64,000 nucleotides of DNA from PFJX01 sp963713085. Its GTDB lineage: Bacteria; Pseudomonadota; Gammaproteobacteria; Burkholderiales; Thiobacillaceae. The notes under the pieces were generated by a model. It ran no database searches and was not told where the DNA came from. It saw only the letters and a program-made list of their open reading frames with translations. The translations under genes were made by a program, and so were the position numbers. This document shows positions 1-8,951 of the stretch, piece by piece. The first letter of the stretch is position 1. Every line of letters starts with the position of its first letter. The stretch spans positions 1-64,000 of the forward strand of contig CAVQKQ010000012.1 of assembly GCA_963713085.1 (NCBI GenBank), read 5' to 3'.

Positions 1-278
1 GGCATAGCCATGAAGTTGCCGCCAGCGCCAGCGACGATACCCGAGATGGTGGCAGTAGCCCCCGAGCCTGACAGACAAGACCCATCGTTTACACAAGCCT
101 CTACGGCTAACTTGACCGGAGCGGTCGCGCTGACCACCTCAGTGAACCTTGCTTTTCTGGTGTACTGCTGATAGGCGGGAATCGCGATGGCGGCCAGGAT
201 GCCGATGATGGCGATGACGATCAGCAGTTCGATCAGGGTGAAACCGGACTGGCCGGAGCGGGTACGCGTTTGCATCAT
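1..278 (-). CDS. Type IV pilin (PilA-like major pilin), N-terminal part, cut by window edge
   Basis: The reading frame starts at the ATG at 278 (preceded by AAGGAG) and stays open to the left edge, so about 92 residues are visible. A short basic leader ends in SGQSG, followed by FTLIELLIVIAIIGILAAI. This is the class III prepilin signal: PilD should cut after Gly12, Glu lies at mature position 5, and the hydrophobic alpha1 helix follows. Further on come AIPAYQQYTRKA and two cysteines in EACVNDGSCLSG. In known pilins the first of the late cysteines often forms a disulfide loop, but the C terminus is outside the window. Role: subunit of type IV pili (adhesion, twitching, DNA uptake). It is divergent from the helicase gene. 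A minor pilin cannot be excluded. Confidence 0.9.
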   Translation of the reverse strand, partial: MMQTRTRSGQSGFTLIELLIVIAIIGILAAIAIPAYQQYTRKARFTEVVSATAPVKLAVEACVNDGSCLSGSGATATISGIVAGAGGNFMAM

Positions 279-602
279 GATGTCTGACTCCTTGATTAAG
301 TTAAGCAACTCGCCGGGCCCTGTCTGGCAATGCCATGGGAGGCGTGGCGTGGTTCTATGAGCGAGATGCGTGCCAAGTACGCGCAACACCCCAGCCGCTG
401 GCTTTATCGACATCTCCCGAATCTTCTTTAATCTTTCTCGAATGCCTTGCCAATAGGGGTTTCCGGGCCTGGGGTTTCACCATGGCCATCCACGGTCCGA
501 CCCCGGGCAAATGTCGGGAACGGCTGGAGCACGACGGTCCAACTGACGTTTTTTGTCACTTCATTGCCGCTATCCGGCAATGGCGACGCATAGAATCCGG
601 CC
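279..602. other. Divergent intergenic region between pilin and helicase genes
   Basis: 324 bp without a convincing gene. It must carry the pilin promoter (minus strand) and probably the helicase promoter. I looked for a sigma-54 element (GG-N10-GC) on the minus strand, as is usual for pilA. The nearest candidate, around 305-325, has the GG and GC doublets 11 instead of 10 bases apart, so I do not call it. Reading frames here have unconvincing composition and overlap the helicase start. Confidence 0.5.
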
Positions 603-3600
603 ATGCGGCACTCCGGCAACCCCCTTCTTCATGCCCTCGACCCCACCGCAAGCGCGGTGGTGGAGGCCTGTGCCGGCAGCGGCAAGACCTGGCTCCTGGT
701 GTCGCGCATGATCCGCCTGCTGCTGGCGGGGGCGGACCCTTCCGAACTGCTGGCCATCACCTTCACGCGCAAGGCGGCGGCGGAGATGCGCAGCCGCCTG
801 GATGAATGGCTCACGGACCTGGCCTTGCGCCCGGAGCGGGAGGTGCTGGACTTCCTGGTGCAGCGCGGCTTGCCGGAGGCCGAGGCCCGAGCGAAATTGC
901 CCAAGGCCCGGGGCCTGCTGGAACAGGTCCTCACCGCCCGGCCCGGCCCCATGATCACCACCTTCCACGGCTGGTTCTTCCATCTGCTGGACCACGCGCC
1001 CCTATCCCTGCGCCAACCGGGCACGGTGGTGGAACAGATGGCCCTGCTGCGGGAGGAGTCCTGGCAGGAATTCACCCGTTCCCTGGGCCACAGCCGGGGC
1101 TCTTTGGCGGAGCGGGCCTTCGCCGAGCTGGCGGCCGAGTTGCCCATGGGTACATTGCGCGGGTTGTTGGAGTCTTTACTGGACCAGCGCGCGGAATGGT
1201 GGGTGGCTAGCCAGGGTGCGTCTGAACCGGTGGCCGAGTCTTGCGGGGACTTGGAAGGCATGCTCGGGGTGAGCGAAAAGGAGGACGTCGTCGCCGAGTT
1301 GTTCGCTTCACCGGGATTCGGCGCGGAATGCCGGGAATATCAGGTGCTGATGGCGCTCAATGGCGCGGCGGGTCTGAAGGGGGACTTGGAACGGGCAGAG
1401 GAATTGGAACAGGCGATCGGCGAGCTGCGGATACCCCCCTCCCCCCGGGGGAGGGGCTGGGGGAGAGGGAACGCGTTTCCGGAATCCATAGCCATTTCCC
1501 TCTCCCCGGCCCTCCCCCGGGGGGGAGGGAGGAAAACATGGCGTTGGCCTTCGAGGCGTTGCGCGCCGTATTCCTGACCCAGAAGAACACCGTGCTGGCG
1601 CGCAAGCCCGGCAATGAATTGAACCGGCGGCTGGGCAGCGACGGCGCCGCGCGTTACCTGGTGTTGCATCAGCGCCTCGGCCAAGAGGTCCAGCTTGCGG
1701 TCGAACGCCTGGCCGAGCAGCGCGCCCTGCGCCTGCACCGCCTCGGCCTGATCGCCGGCCAGGCCTACCTGGACGCCTATCAGCGCCTGAAGCAGGCACG
1801 GGGCGGCCTGGATTTCACCGATGCGGAGCTGGAAACGGCCCGCCTGCTGGACGACGAGTCGGCCGCCGCCGCCGTGTACATGAAACTGGATGCGCGCTGG
1901 AAACACCTGCTGCTGGACGAGTTCCAGGACACCAACCCGCTCCAGTGGCGCATCCTGCGCGGCTGGCTGGAGGCCTACGGGGCCGACGCGGAACGGCCCG
2001 GCGTGTTCCTGGTGGGGGACCCCAAGCAATCCATCTACCGCTTCCGCCGGGCCGAGCCGCGCCTGTTCCCGGCGGCCGCCGCATGGCTGGGCGAGCATTT
2101 CGGTGCCCGGCATTTTCCCCACAACGAAACCCGGCGCTGCGCCCCCGCCGTGGTGGCCTGGGTCAATGCCGTGTTCGCGGAGCGGGCGGATTACCCGGTA
2201 TTCGCGCGCCACACCGCCCATCAGAAGGCCTTGCCCGGCTGGTGCGAACTGCATGTGGCGGCACCGCCGCCCGCGACCGAAGCCGCACCTGGCGAGGCGC
2301 CGGCCTTGCGCGATCCCCTCGCCACGCCGCCCGCAACGCAGCCCCACAAGCGCCAGCCCGAAGCGGACTGGGTGGCGGCGCGCATCCGTGATGTGGTGGG
2401 CGCCTGATGGTGGCGGAAGAGGGCGGTCGTCCCGCCTGCTACCGCGACATCACGGTGCTCTACGCGAAGCGGGCCGACCTCGCGGTATTCGAGGCGGCCT
2501 TCAAGCAGGCCGGCATTCCATTCGTCACCGACCGGCGCGGCGAGCTGCTCGCCACCCTGGAGGCCCTGGACCTGACCGCCCTGCTCAAGGCGCTGGCGGA
2601 CCCCTACGACGATCTTGCCCTGGCCCATGCCCTGCGATCGCCGCTGTTCGCATTCCACGATGGGGATCTCCAGCATCTGGCGCGTGGGGAAGGGCCCTGG
2701 TGTGACCGGCTCGCCGCCTGGGCCGAGGCGACCGAGGTACCCGACCACGTGCTTCGCGCAGCTGCTCTTCTGGCTTCCTGGCGTCGACAGGCGGGGCGGT
2801 TGCCGGTCCACGACCTGATGGACCGGATCTTCCACGAGGCCGGCGTGATCGAGGCCTATGCCCGGGTTGTGCCGCCCGCCCTGCGAACCACGGTACTCGG
2901 CAACCTGGAGGGCTTTCTGGCCCTGTCCCTGTCCCTGTCCGGCGGACGCTACCCCAGCCTGCCGCGTTTCCTGGACGAGCTGCGCCTGTTGCGGGACAAG
3001 GCCGGCCAGGAGGGGCCCGACGAGCCGCCCGCCGTCACGGAAGACGCCGTGCGCATGCTCACCATCCACAGCGCCAAGGGCCTGGAGTCGCCCATCGTGT
3101 TCCTGATCAAGACCGATGCCAGCGATGGCAGGGACGACAGCCACGGCGTGCTGTTGGACTGGCCGCCGGAGGCCGACCGACCGACCCATTTTTCCCTGTA
3201 TGGCCCCAAGGAATGGCGCGGCCCGGGCCGGGATGACCTGTTCGCCCAGGAGAAGGAACAGGCCGATAGGGAACGCCTCAATCTGCTCTATGTGGCCATG
3301 ACCCGGGCGCGCCAGGCGCTGTTCGTCTCCGGCGTGGGAGCGGCCGAGGCGGGCCCGGAGTCCGTCAATTGGCTGGACCTGCTGCGCGTGGCCCTGGCCC
3401 GGGTCGAGCCCGGTGCCGTACCGCAAATGGCATGGCGGGAACAAACGGATGCCGGCGGCGCGGAAGCGTTGCCGCCTTCGCCCGCGGCCGGGCCGTACCC
3501 GGCCGTTGGCAGCCGCAGGCAGCCTGTCACCGTTGAGGCCGTCCATGGCACTCGGCTGCATGCCTGGCTGGAGCAACTCAGCGCAGGCGGGGATGAAGCC

Positions 3601-3973
3601 GCCATAACCGCCCGCCTGGGCATGGATCCGGGAGAGGCGGCCCGGCTTGCGGCGGCGGCGCGCACCATCCTGGCCGCGCCGGAATTGGGCCCCGCATTCG
3701 ATCCCGCGCGCCACCGCGGGGCCCACAACGAAATGGAGTTCGTGGCCCGGGACGGGCGGCTGTTCCGCATCGACCGCCTGGTGGAGTTCGATGACCGAGG
3801 TCTGGGTGCTCGATTTCAAGACCGGCGGCCTGGACGAGCCGGACCCGGCCCGGCGGGCGACTGCCCACCTGGAACAGATGGCCGGCTACCGGCGCGCCGC
3901 CGAGGCCTTGTATCCGGGCAAGACGGTCCGCGTCGCGCTGGCGTTCACCGATGGCAAGGTGCACTGGCTATGA
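603..3973 (+). pseudogene. RecB/AddA-like UvrD-family helicase-nuclease, broken by three frameshifts
   Basis: Joined across three frames, this is one large superfamily-1 helicase with a C-terminal nuclease, the kind that processes DNA double-strand ends. Visible motifs in order are Walker A ACAGSGKT (residues 22-29), TTFHGWFFHLLD (near 960), LLLDEFQDTNP (near 1910-1937), VGDPKQSIYRFRRAEP (near 2010-2055), TIHSAKGLE (3061-3087) and LLYVAMTRAR (3280-3312). A PD-(D/E)XK nuclease core follows (RIDRLVEFD, then VLDFKTGG, 3766-3830). Frame changes lie at about 1520-1535 in a run of seven G beside a palindromic repeat, at 2404-2407 (TGATG, stop overlapping a new ATG), and at 3795-3796, where removing one C restores the nuclease motif. 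Each is a single-base change, so sequencing error is possible. No AddB-like partner gene is adjacent. The start at 603 has no strong ribosome-binding site. Confidence 0.8.
1434..1530. repeat. Palindromic GC-rich repeat pair (REP-like) inside the helicase gene
   Basis: Two copies of one GC-rich motif face each other. The left copy (1434-1470) contains GGGGAGGGGCTGGGGGAGAG; the right copy (1497-1530) is close to its reverse complement. About 26 bp separate the two, so they can fold into a long hairpin. The same core occurs in bioA at 41661-41699. Translated in the upstream frame the element gives an alien Pro/Gly/Arg-rich stretch with no helicase character, and the frame is lost at its right end. 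This looks like insertion of a REP/MITE-like element into coding sequence. Confidence 0.75.
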
Positions 3974-4057
3974 ATCCGCCTTCCGGCGTGGAGAAGGGCT
4001 GAGGCAAACCATCGGGCTTCGCTAAAATGCGATCATTCATCCGCACAAAGGCCGCTC

Positions 4058-5300
4058 ATGCCCGTCAACCTCGCCGACCCCGATCCCGCAACCCTGCTGC
4101 CCGTGCCCGGGGTGGAGCTGGGCATCGCCAGCGCCGGCATCAAGAAGCCCGGGCGCAAGGACCTCCTGGTCATGACCGTCGCCCATGACTCGGAGGTGGT
4201 GGGGGTGTTCACCCAGAACCGTTTCTGCGCCGCCCCGGTCACCGTTTGCAAGGAGCACATCCACGCCGAGAGCACGCAAACCCGTGGCATCCGCGCCCTG
4301 GTGGTGAACACCGGCAACGCCAACGCCGGCACCGGCAAGGAGGGCCTGGAGCGGGCGCGCCGGACTTGCGCCGCCCTGGCCGGCGAGTTGAAGCTGAAGC
4401 CGGAACAGATCCTGCCTTTTTCCACCGGCGTGATCCTGGAGCCGCTGCCGGTGGACAGGATCGTCGCCGCCCTGCCGGCCGCCGTGGCCGATCTCGGGCC
4501 GGCCAACTGGGCCGATGCCGCCCGGGCCATCATGACCACCGACATCGTGGCCAAGGCCACCTCGCGCAGGGTGGTATTGGACGGCGTCGAATTCACCGTG
4601 ACCGGCATCGCCAAGGGCTCCGGCATGATCCACCCCAACATGGCCACCATGCTCGGCTTCGTCGCCACCGACGCGCCGGTGTCCTGCGAGGCGCTGGAGG
4701 CCATGCTGCGTTACGCGGTGAACCGGTCCTTCAACCGCATCACGGTGGATGGCGACACCTCCACCAACGACGCCTGCATCCTCATCGCCACCGGCGCCAC
4801 CGCTGCGCCGGTCATCATGGACGACGGCGATGCCCGCTTCCCGGCCTTGCAAGCCGCCATCACCGAGGTCATGGTCCAGCTGGCCCAGGCCATCGTGCGG
4901 GACGGAGAGGGCGCCACCAAGTTCATCGAGGTGCGCGTGGAAGGCGGCCGCGACGAGGCGGAATGCAAACAGGTGGCCTATGCCGTTGCCCGGTCCCCCT
5001 TGGTGAAGACCGCCTTCTTCGCCTCCGACCCCAACCTGGGTCGCATCCTGGCCGCCGTGGGCTATGCCGGCATCGGCGATCTGGACGTGGACCGCCTGCG
5101 CCTCTGGCTGGGCGACGTCCTGGTGGCGGAGCAGGGCGGCCGGGCCGCGGGCTTACCGGGAAGAGCAGGGCGCGGCGGTCATGGCGGAACCCGAGATCCT
5201 GGTGCGCATCGACCTGGCGCGCGGACAGTCGGCGGCCACGGTGTGGACCTGCGACTTCTCCTATGACTACGTCAAGATCAACGCGGAGTATCGGACTTGA
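4058..5300 (+). CDS. argJ: ArgJ, glutamate N-acetyltransferase/ornithine acetyltransferase, one frameshift near the 3' end
   Basis: Bifunctional enzyme of the cyclic arginine pathway: it moves the acetyl group from N-acetylornithine to glutamate. The family signature is clear: RALVVNTGNANAGTGKEG, then KGSGMIHPNMATMLGF, whose Ala-Thr bond (near 4644) is the autocleavage site giving alpha and beta chains. VDGDTSTND and DPNLGRILAAVGYAG follow. The frame breaks near 5153. Reading one T instead of TT in GGGCTTACCGG restores the conserved ending (YREEQGAAVMAEPEIL, then TVWTCDFSYDYVKINAEYR) up to the TGA at 5298-5300, giving the usual length of about 413 residues. Without correction the protein ends in an unrelated tail at 5266. 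The gene after it starts inside the restored stop codon (TTGA), which supports the restored reading. Probably functional if the extra T is an assembly error. Confidence 0.88.
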
Positions 5301-6241
5301 GCGAATCCTGGGACGACATGGAAGAGGAGGACACGGCCCCTGCCTATCAGGTATCCCCCGAATTGGCCCTGCTGGTGGCCCGGGCCAACGACCTGCTGGC
5401 CCGCCTCGATGCCTGGCTGCCGCCCTTGCCTCCGCGCATCGACTGGCGCGCCACCCTGGCCTGCCGCTGGCGCAAGCCGATGGGCCAAGGCGCGGGGTTC
5501 GGCCGCCTCCTGCCGGTAACCACCCTCAATTGCCCACCCTGGGAGGCCCTGTCCCGCATCGACGAGCAGAAGGCCGCCCTGGACCGGAACACGCGCCAAT
5601 TCCTCAAGGGCCTGCCGGCCAACAATGCGCTCCTTGCCGGCAGCCGGGGCTGCGGCAAGTCTTCCCTGATCAAGGCCCTGCTGCCGCGCCACGCCAAGGC
5701 CGGGCTGCGCCTGATCGAACTGGATCGGGACGACCTGATGGACCTGCCCGAGATCACCGCCCGCCTGGAAGGCCAGCCCTGGAAGTTCATCCTGTTTTCC
5801 GACGATCTCTCCTTCGAGCCCAGCGAGGCCGGCTACAAGCCCCTGAAGGCGGCCCTGGACGGCTCCATTTCCGGCCTGCCGGACAACGTGCTGATCTATG
5901 CCAGTTCCAACCGGCGCCACCTGATGCCGGAGTTTTTCGCCGAGAACGAGGCCACCCAGCATCTTGGCGGCGAAATCCGTCCCGGAGAAAGCACCGAGGA
6001 GAAGATCAGCCTGTCCGATCGTTTCGGGCTGACGTTGAGCTTCTACCCCTTCGACCAGGATGACTATCTGGCCATCGTGGCCGGCTGGGTCGCCGCTCTG
6101 GGCGGGGGGGACTCGCCGGCCATGCGCCAGGAAGCCTTGCAATGGGCGATCCAGCGCGGCGGCCGCTCCGGTCGCGTGGCCCAGCAGTTCGCCCGGGACT
6201 GGGTGGGGCGGCAGGGGTTGCGCAAAAAACCAAGGGCTTGA
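5297..6241 (+). CDS. DUF815 family AAA-type ATPase
   Basis: A 314-residue predicted ATPase of the DUF815 family (AAA+ fold, function not settled). Walker A is GSRGCGKSSLIKALLP near residue 115 and Walker B is FILFSDDLSFE near 165. Next comes the family-typical stretch NVLIYASSNRRHLMPEFF, which places a sensor Asn after a beta strand, and then SLSDRFGLTLSFYPFDQDDYL with an arginine-finger-like Arg. The start is TTG at 5297, overlapping the restored argJ stop as TTGA and implying translational coupling. An ATG at 5318 is the alternative. No membrane segment is visible. The acidic N-terminal 40 residues are probably unstructured. Confidence 0.82.
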   Translation: MSESWDDMEEEDTAPAYQVSPELALLVARANDLLARLDAWLPPLPPRIDWRATLACRWRKPMGQGAGFGRLLPVTTLNCPPWEALSRIDEQKAALDRNTRQFLKGLPANNALLAGSRGCGKSSLIKALLPRHAKAGLRLIELDRDDLMDLPEITARLEGQPWKFILFSDDLSFEPSEAGYKPLKAALDGSISGLPDNVLIYASSNRRHLMPEFFAENEATQHLGGEIRPGESTEEKISLSDRFGLTLSFYPFDQDDYLAIVAGWVAALGGGDSPAMRQEALQWAIQRGGRSGRVAQQFARDWVGRQGLRKKPRA

Positions 6242-6327
6242 ACCACTCGGAGAACGCCGCGAAAGGCTTGCCAGGGGATAGCGCAGCGCGGAAGATGCCC
6301 AGTAAATACAATTAGGGAGGCCGGCTC

Positions 6328-7833
6328 ATGACCCTGGCCGTCGTTACCAGCCGTGCCCTGGCTGGCATGGAAGCGCCCGAGGTGGTGGTCGAGGCGCACT
6401 TGGCCAACGGCCTGCCCAGTTTCACTTTGGTGGGCTTGCCGGAGGCGGAGGTGAAGGAGGCGCGTGATCGCGTGCGCGCCGCCCTGCAGCAATCCGGCTT
6501 CGAGTTCCCCCAGCGCCGCATCACCGTCAACCTGGCCCCGGCCGACCTCCCCAAGGAATCCGGGCGTTTCGACCTGCCCATCGCCATCGGCCTGCTGGCC
6601 GCTTCCGGACAGTTGCCCGGAGACCGGCTTGGCGAATACGAGTTCGCCGGCGAGTTGGCGCTGACCGGACAACTGCGCCCGATCCGCGGCGCCCTGGCCA
6701 TGATGCTGAGCGCCGCCCGCGACCGCCGCAGCTTCGTCCTGCCGCAGGCCAGCGCCGAGGAGGCGGCCCTGGTGGAAGGCGCCAGGGTATACGGTGCCGC
6801 CAGCCTGCTGGCCGTCTGCGCCCATCTCATGGGGCGCGAGCTGCTGCCCATCGCTGTTCCACGTGAAACATCAGGCACGCCCGAGTATCCCGACCTGGCC
6901 GACGTGAAGGGCCAGCAGGCGGCCCGGCGCGCACTGGAGGTGGCCGCCGCGGGCGGACACTCCATCCTGATGAGCGGCCCTCCCGGCACCGGCAAGTCCA
7001 TGCTGGCCTGCCGCCTGCCCGGAATACTGCCGCCCATGACCCAGGCCGAAGCCCTGGAGTCCGCCGCCGTGCTTTCCCTGACTGGCGCCTTTTCCACGGA
7101 AGCATGGCGCCGGCGCCCCTACCGCTCGCCCCATCATTCCGCCTCCGGAGTGGCCCTGGTAGGGGGCGGCAATCCGCCTCGCCCCGGCGAGGTGAGCCAG
7201 GCCACCCACGGCGTCCTGTTTCTGGACGAGTTTCCCGAGTTCGACCGCAAGGCCCTTGAGGCGTTACGCGAACCCTTGGAGGCCGGCCGCATCACCATAT
7301 CCCGCGCCGCGCACCAAGCCGACTTTCCGGCCCGCTTCCAGCTCATTGCGGCCATGAACCCCTGCCTTTGCGGCTACCTGGGACATCCGTCCGGCAGATG
7401 CCGCTGCACCCCCGAGCAGGTGGCGCGCTACCGCAGCCGCATCTCGGGGCCCTTGCTGGACCGGATCGATCTGCACATCGAGGTCCCCGCCTTGCCCGAG
7501 GCGGAATTGACCCAGGCTGCCGGTGGCGAGGCCACCCGCACGGTACGCGCTCGGGTGGAGGCCGCGCGTCGGCGCCAGATCGCGCGCCAGGGCAAGGCCA
7601 ATGCCGCCCTGATGGGTCGTGAGATAGAACGGTTCTGCGTCCCGGACACGTCCGGTCAGGATCTCCTTAGACAGGCCATTACCCGGCTCGGCCTCTCCGC
7701 CAGGGCCTATCACCGCATCCTGCGCGTGGCCCGCACCGTCGCGGACCTGGCCAATTCCGAGCAGCTGACCGCCGGCCACATCGCCGAGGCGGTGCAATAT
7801 CGGCGCGGCATCATGGGGGAAACAGGCGGATAA
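6328..7833 (+). CDS. comM: YifB/ComM family Mg-chelatase-like AAA+ ATPase
   Basis: 501 residues, full family length. The N-terminal Lon-protease-like (ChlI) fold carries VEAHLANGLPSFTLVGLPEA and TVNLAPADLPKESGRFDLPI. The AAA+ core has Walker A GPPGTGKSMLA near residue 218, Walker B GVLFLDEFPEF near 298, and the insert MNPCLCGYLGHPSGRCRC with four cysteines near 345. The C-terminal part ends in RAYHRILRVARTVADL. In naturally competent proteobacteria ComM is a hexameric helicase that promotes branch migration during transformation; the pilin gene at the left edge fits but does not prove competence here. The start ATG at 6328 has GGGAGG upstream. A parS site lies inside the gene, in the linker between the two domains. 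Confidence 0.92.
   Translation: MTLAVVTSRALAGMEAPEVVVEAHLANGLPSFTLVGLPEAEVKEARDRVRAALQQSGFEFPQRRITVNLAPADLPKESGRFDLPIAIGLLAASGQLPGDRLGEYEFAGELALTGQLRPIRGALAMMLSAARDRRSFVLPQASAEEAALVEGARVYGAASLLAVCAHLMGRELLPIAVPRETSGTPEYPDLADVKGQQAARRALEVAAAGGHSILMSGPPGTGKSMLACRLPGILPPMTQAEALESAAVLSLTGAFSTEAWRRRPYRSPHHSASGVALVGGGNPPRPGEVSQATHGVLFLDEFPEFDRKALEALREPLEAGRITISRAAHQADFPARFQLIAAMNPCLCGYLGHPSGRCRCTPEQVARYRSRISGPLLDRIDLHIEVPALPEAELTQAAGGEATRTVRARVEAARRRQIARQGKANAALMGREIERFCVPDTSGQDLLRQAITRLGLSARAYHRILRVARTVADLANSEQLTAGHIAEAVQYRRGIMGETGG
6855..6870. promoter_or_regulatory. parS: parS site (ParB binding) within yifB/comM
   Basis: TGTTCCACGTGAAACA is identical to the palindromic chromosomal parS sequence described for Bacillus subtilis Spo0J/ParB. 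It encodes AVPRET at about residues 176-181 of YifB, between the Lon-like and AAA+ domains where sequence constraint is expected to be low. It lies about 11 kb from oriC. The window encodes a matching ParB (28766-29602) and two further sites. Confidence 0.88.
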
Positions 7834-7862
7834 TCCGCGCTTTCGAAACACGCTTCTGGACC

Positions 7863-8894
7863 ATGCACGCCCTGGATAATTGGATAGAGGAAAAAAGCTC
7901 GGCCTGGCTTTATCGCATCATTTCCGACACCGAGTCCGGCACCACGCGTCAGGTGTTGTTCCTGGAACTGGCCCGGGCCGCCGAGAAGCAGGCCGCCATC
8001 TGGGAAGCGGAGATGCGCAAGAGCGGCGCCGAGCCACCGGCCAGGTTCAAGCCGAACACGCGCACCGCCCTGGTGGGTTGGCTGATTCCCCGGCTCGGAG
8101 TGCGCCCCCTCAAACACGTTTTGTCGGCCATGAAGGTTCGTGGCATGAGCCTCTACCATGCGCCGCCGCCCCACACCACGCCGGTGCACCTTGACCAGAT
8201 CAGTGCCGAGGGCCACAACTCCAGCGGCAGCGGCAATCTGCGCGCGGCTGTGTTCGGCGTCAGCGACGGCCTCATTTCCAATGCCAGCCTGATCCTGGGC
8301 GTGGCGGGGGCGGGTGCCGCGGCCGACGTGATCCTGCTCTCCGGCACCGCGGGCCTGCTGGCGGGGGCATTCTCCATGGCGGCGGGGGAATATGTCTCGG
8401 TGCGATCCCAGCGGGAGTTTCACGAATATCAGATTTCCCTGGAACGCGAGGAATTGGACCAATACCCCCAGGAGGAGGCGGCGGAGTTGGCCCTGATTTA
8501 TCAGGCCAAGGGCATTTCGGCGGTGGAGGCGCGACGCATGGCGGACACCTTGATCGAGGATCCGGACCGGGCCCTGGACACCCTGGCCCGGGAGGAATTG
8601 GGCCTCAATCCCGATGAGCTGGGTTCGCCGTGGGGCGCGGCCATTTCTTCCTTTATCGCCTTTGCCCTGGGCGCCGTCATTCCCTTGCTGCCCTATGTCC
8701 TCCTTACCGGTCGTCATGCCTTCGGCGGCGTGCTGATCGCCACCGCCGTGTCGCTGTTCGGCGTGGGCGCGGCCATCAGCCTGTTCACCGGCAGGCACGC
8801 GCTCAGGGGCGGGGCACGCATGCTGGCGATCGGGGCCGGCGCCGGCTTCGCGACTTGGCTGATTGGCAGGGCCCTGGGCGTTGCCATGGCCTGA
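7863..8894 (+). CDS. VIT1/CCC1-type transporter with N-terminal ferritin-like segment
   Basis: 343 residues. The C-terminal two thirds are a VIT1/CCC1 transporter: the first membrane segment carries RAAVFGVSDGLISNASLILG, followed by AGLLAGAFSMAAGEYVSVRSQ. The cytoplasmic loop has EREELDQYPQEE and a DxxxxLAREELG stretch, and three more hydrophobic segments end at Ala343. Family members move Fe2+ or Mn2+ across membranes. The first 110 residues resemble the ferritin-like domain of MbfA-type proteins (LELARAAEKQAAIW), but only one Glu-rich helix is evident and there is no ExxH, so the metal site may be degenerate. Direction (export or storage) is inference. The ATG at 7863 follows yifB by 29 bp, so the two are probably cotranscribed. 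Confidence 0.82.
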   Translation: MHALDNWIEEKSSAWLYRIISDTESGTTRQVLFLELARAAEKQAAIWEAEMRKSGAEPPARFKPNTRTALVGWLIPRLGVRPLKHVLSAMKVRGMSLYHAPPPHTTPVHLDQISAEGHNSSGSGNLRAAVFGVSDGLISNASLILGVAGAGAAADVILLSGTAGLLAGAFSMAAGEYVSVRSQREFHEYQISLEREELDQYPQEEAAELALIYQAKGISAVEARRMADTLIEDPDRALDTLAREELGLNPDELGSPWGAAISSFIAFALGAVIPLLPYVLLTGRHAFGGVLIATAVSLFGVGAAISLFTGRHALRGGARMLAIGAGAGFATWLIGRALGVAMA

Positions 8895-8951
8895 TGTCAA
8901 ACCCGGCGGCAGGTCTTATAGAATCTCCCCGTTGACCAAACGACACATGCT

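Noticed and set aside
279..340. Sigma-54 promoter for the pilin gene
   Set aside because: The best GG...GC pair on the minus strand is 11 bases apart, not 10, and lacks the rest of the consensus.
1434..1530. CRISPR-like repeat array
   Set aside because: The copies are inverted, not direct, only two are present, and the spacer is too short and unique. No cas genes are in the window.
2221..3819. 532-codon open frame on the minus strand opposite the helicase
   Set aside because: Its protein is low-complexity and motif-free, while the plus strand encodes recognisable helicase motifs. Long antisense frames are expected in GC-rich DNA.
4246..6063. 605-codon open frame on the plus strand across argJ and the DUF815 gene
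   Set aside because: Rich in His, Arg, Gly and Pro with no domain. It lies out of frame over two well-supported genes.
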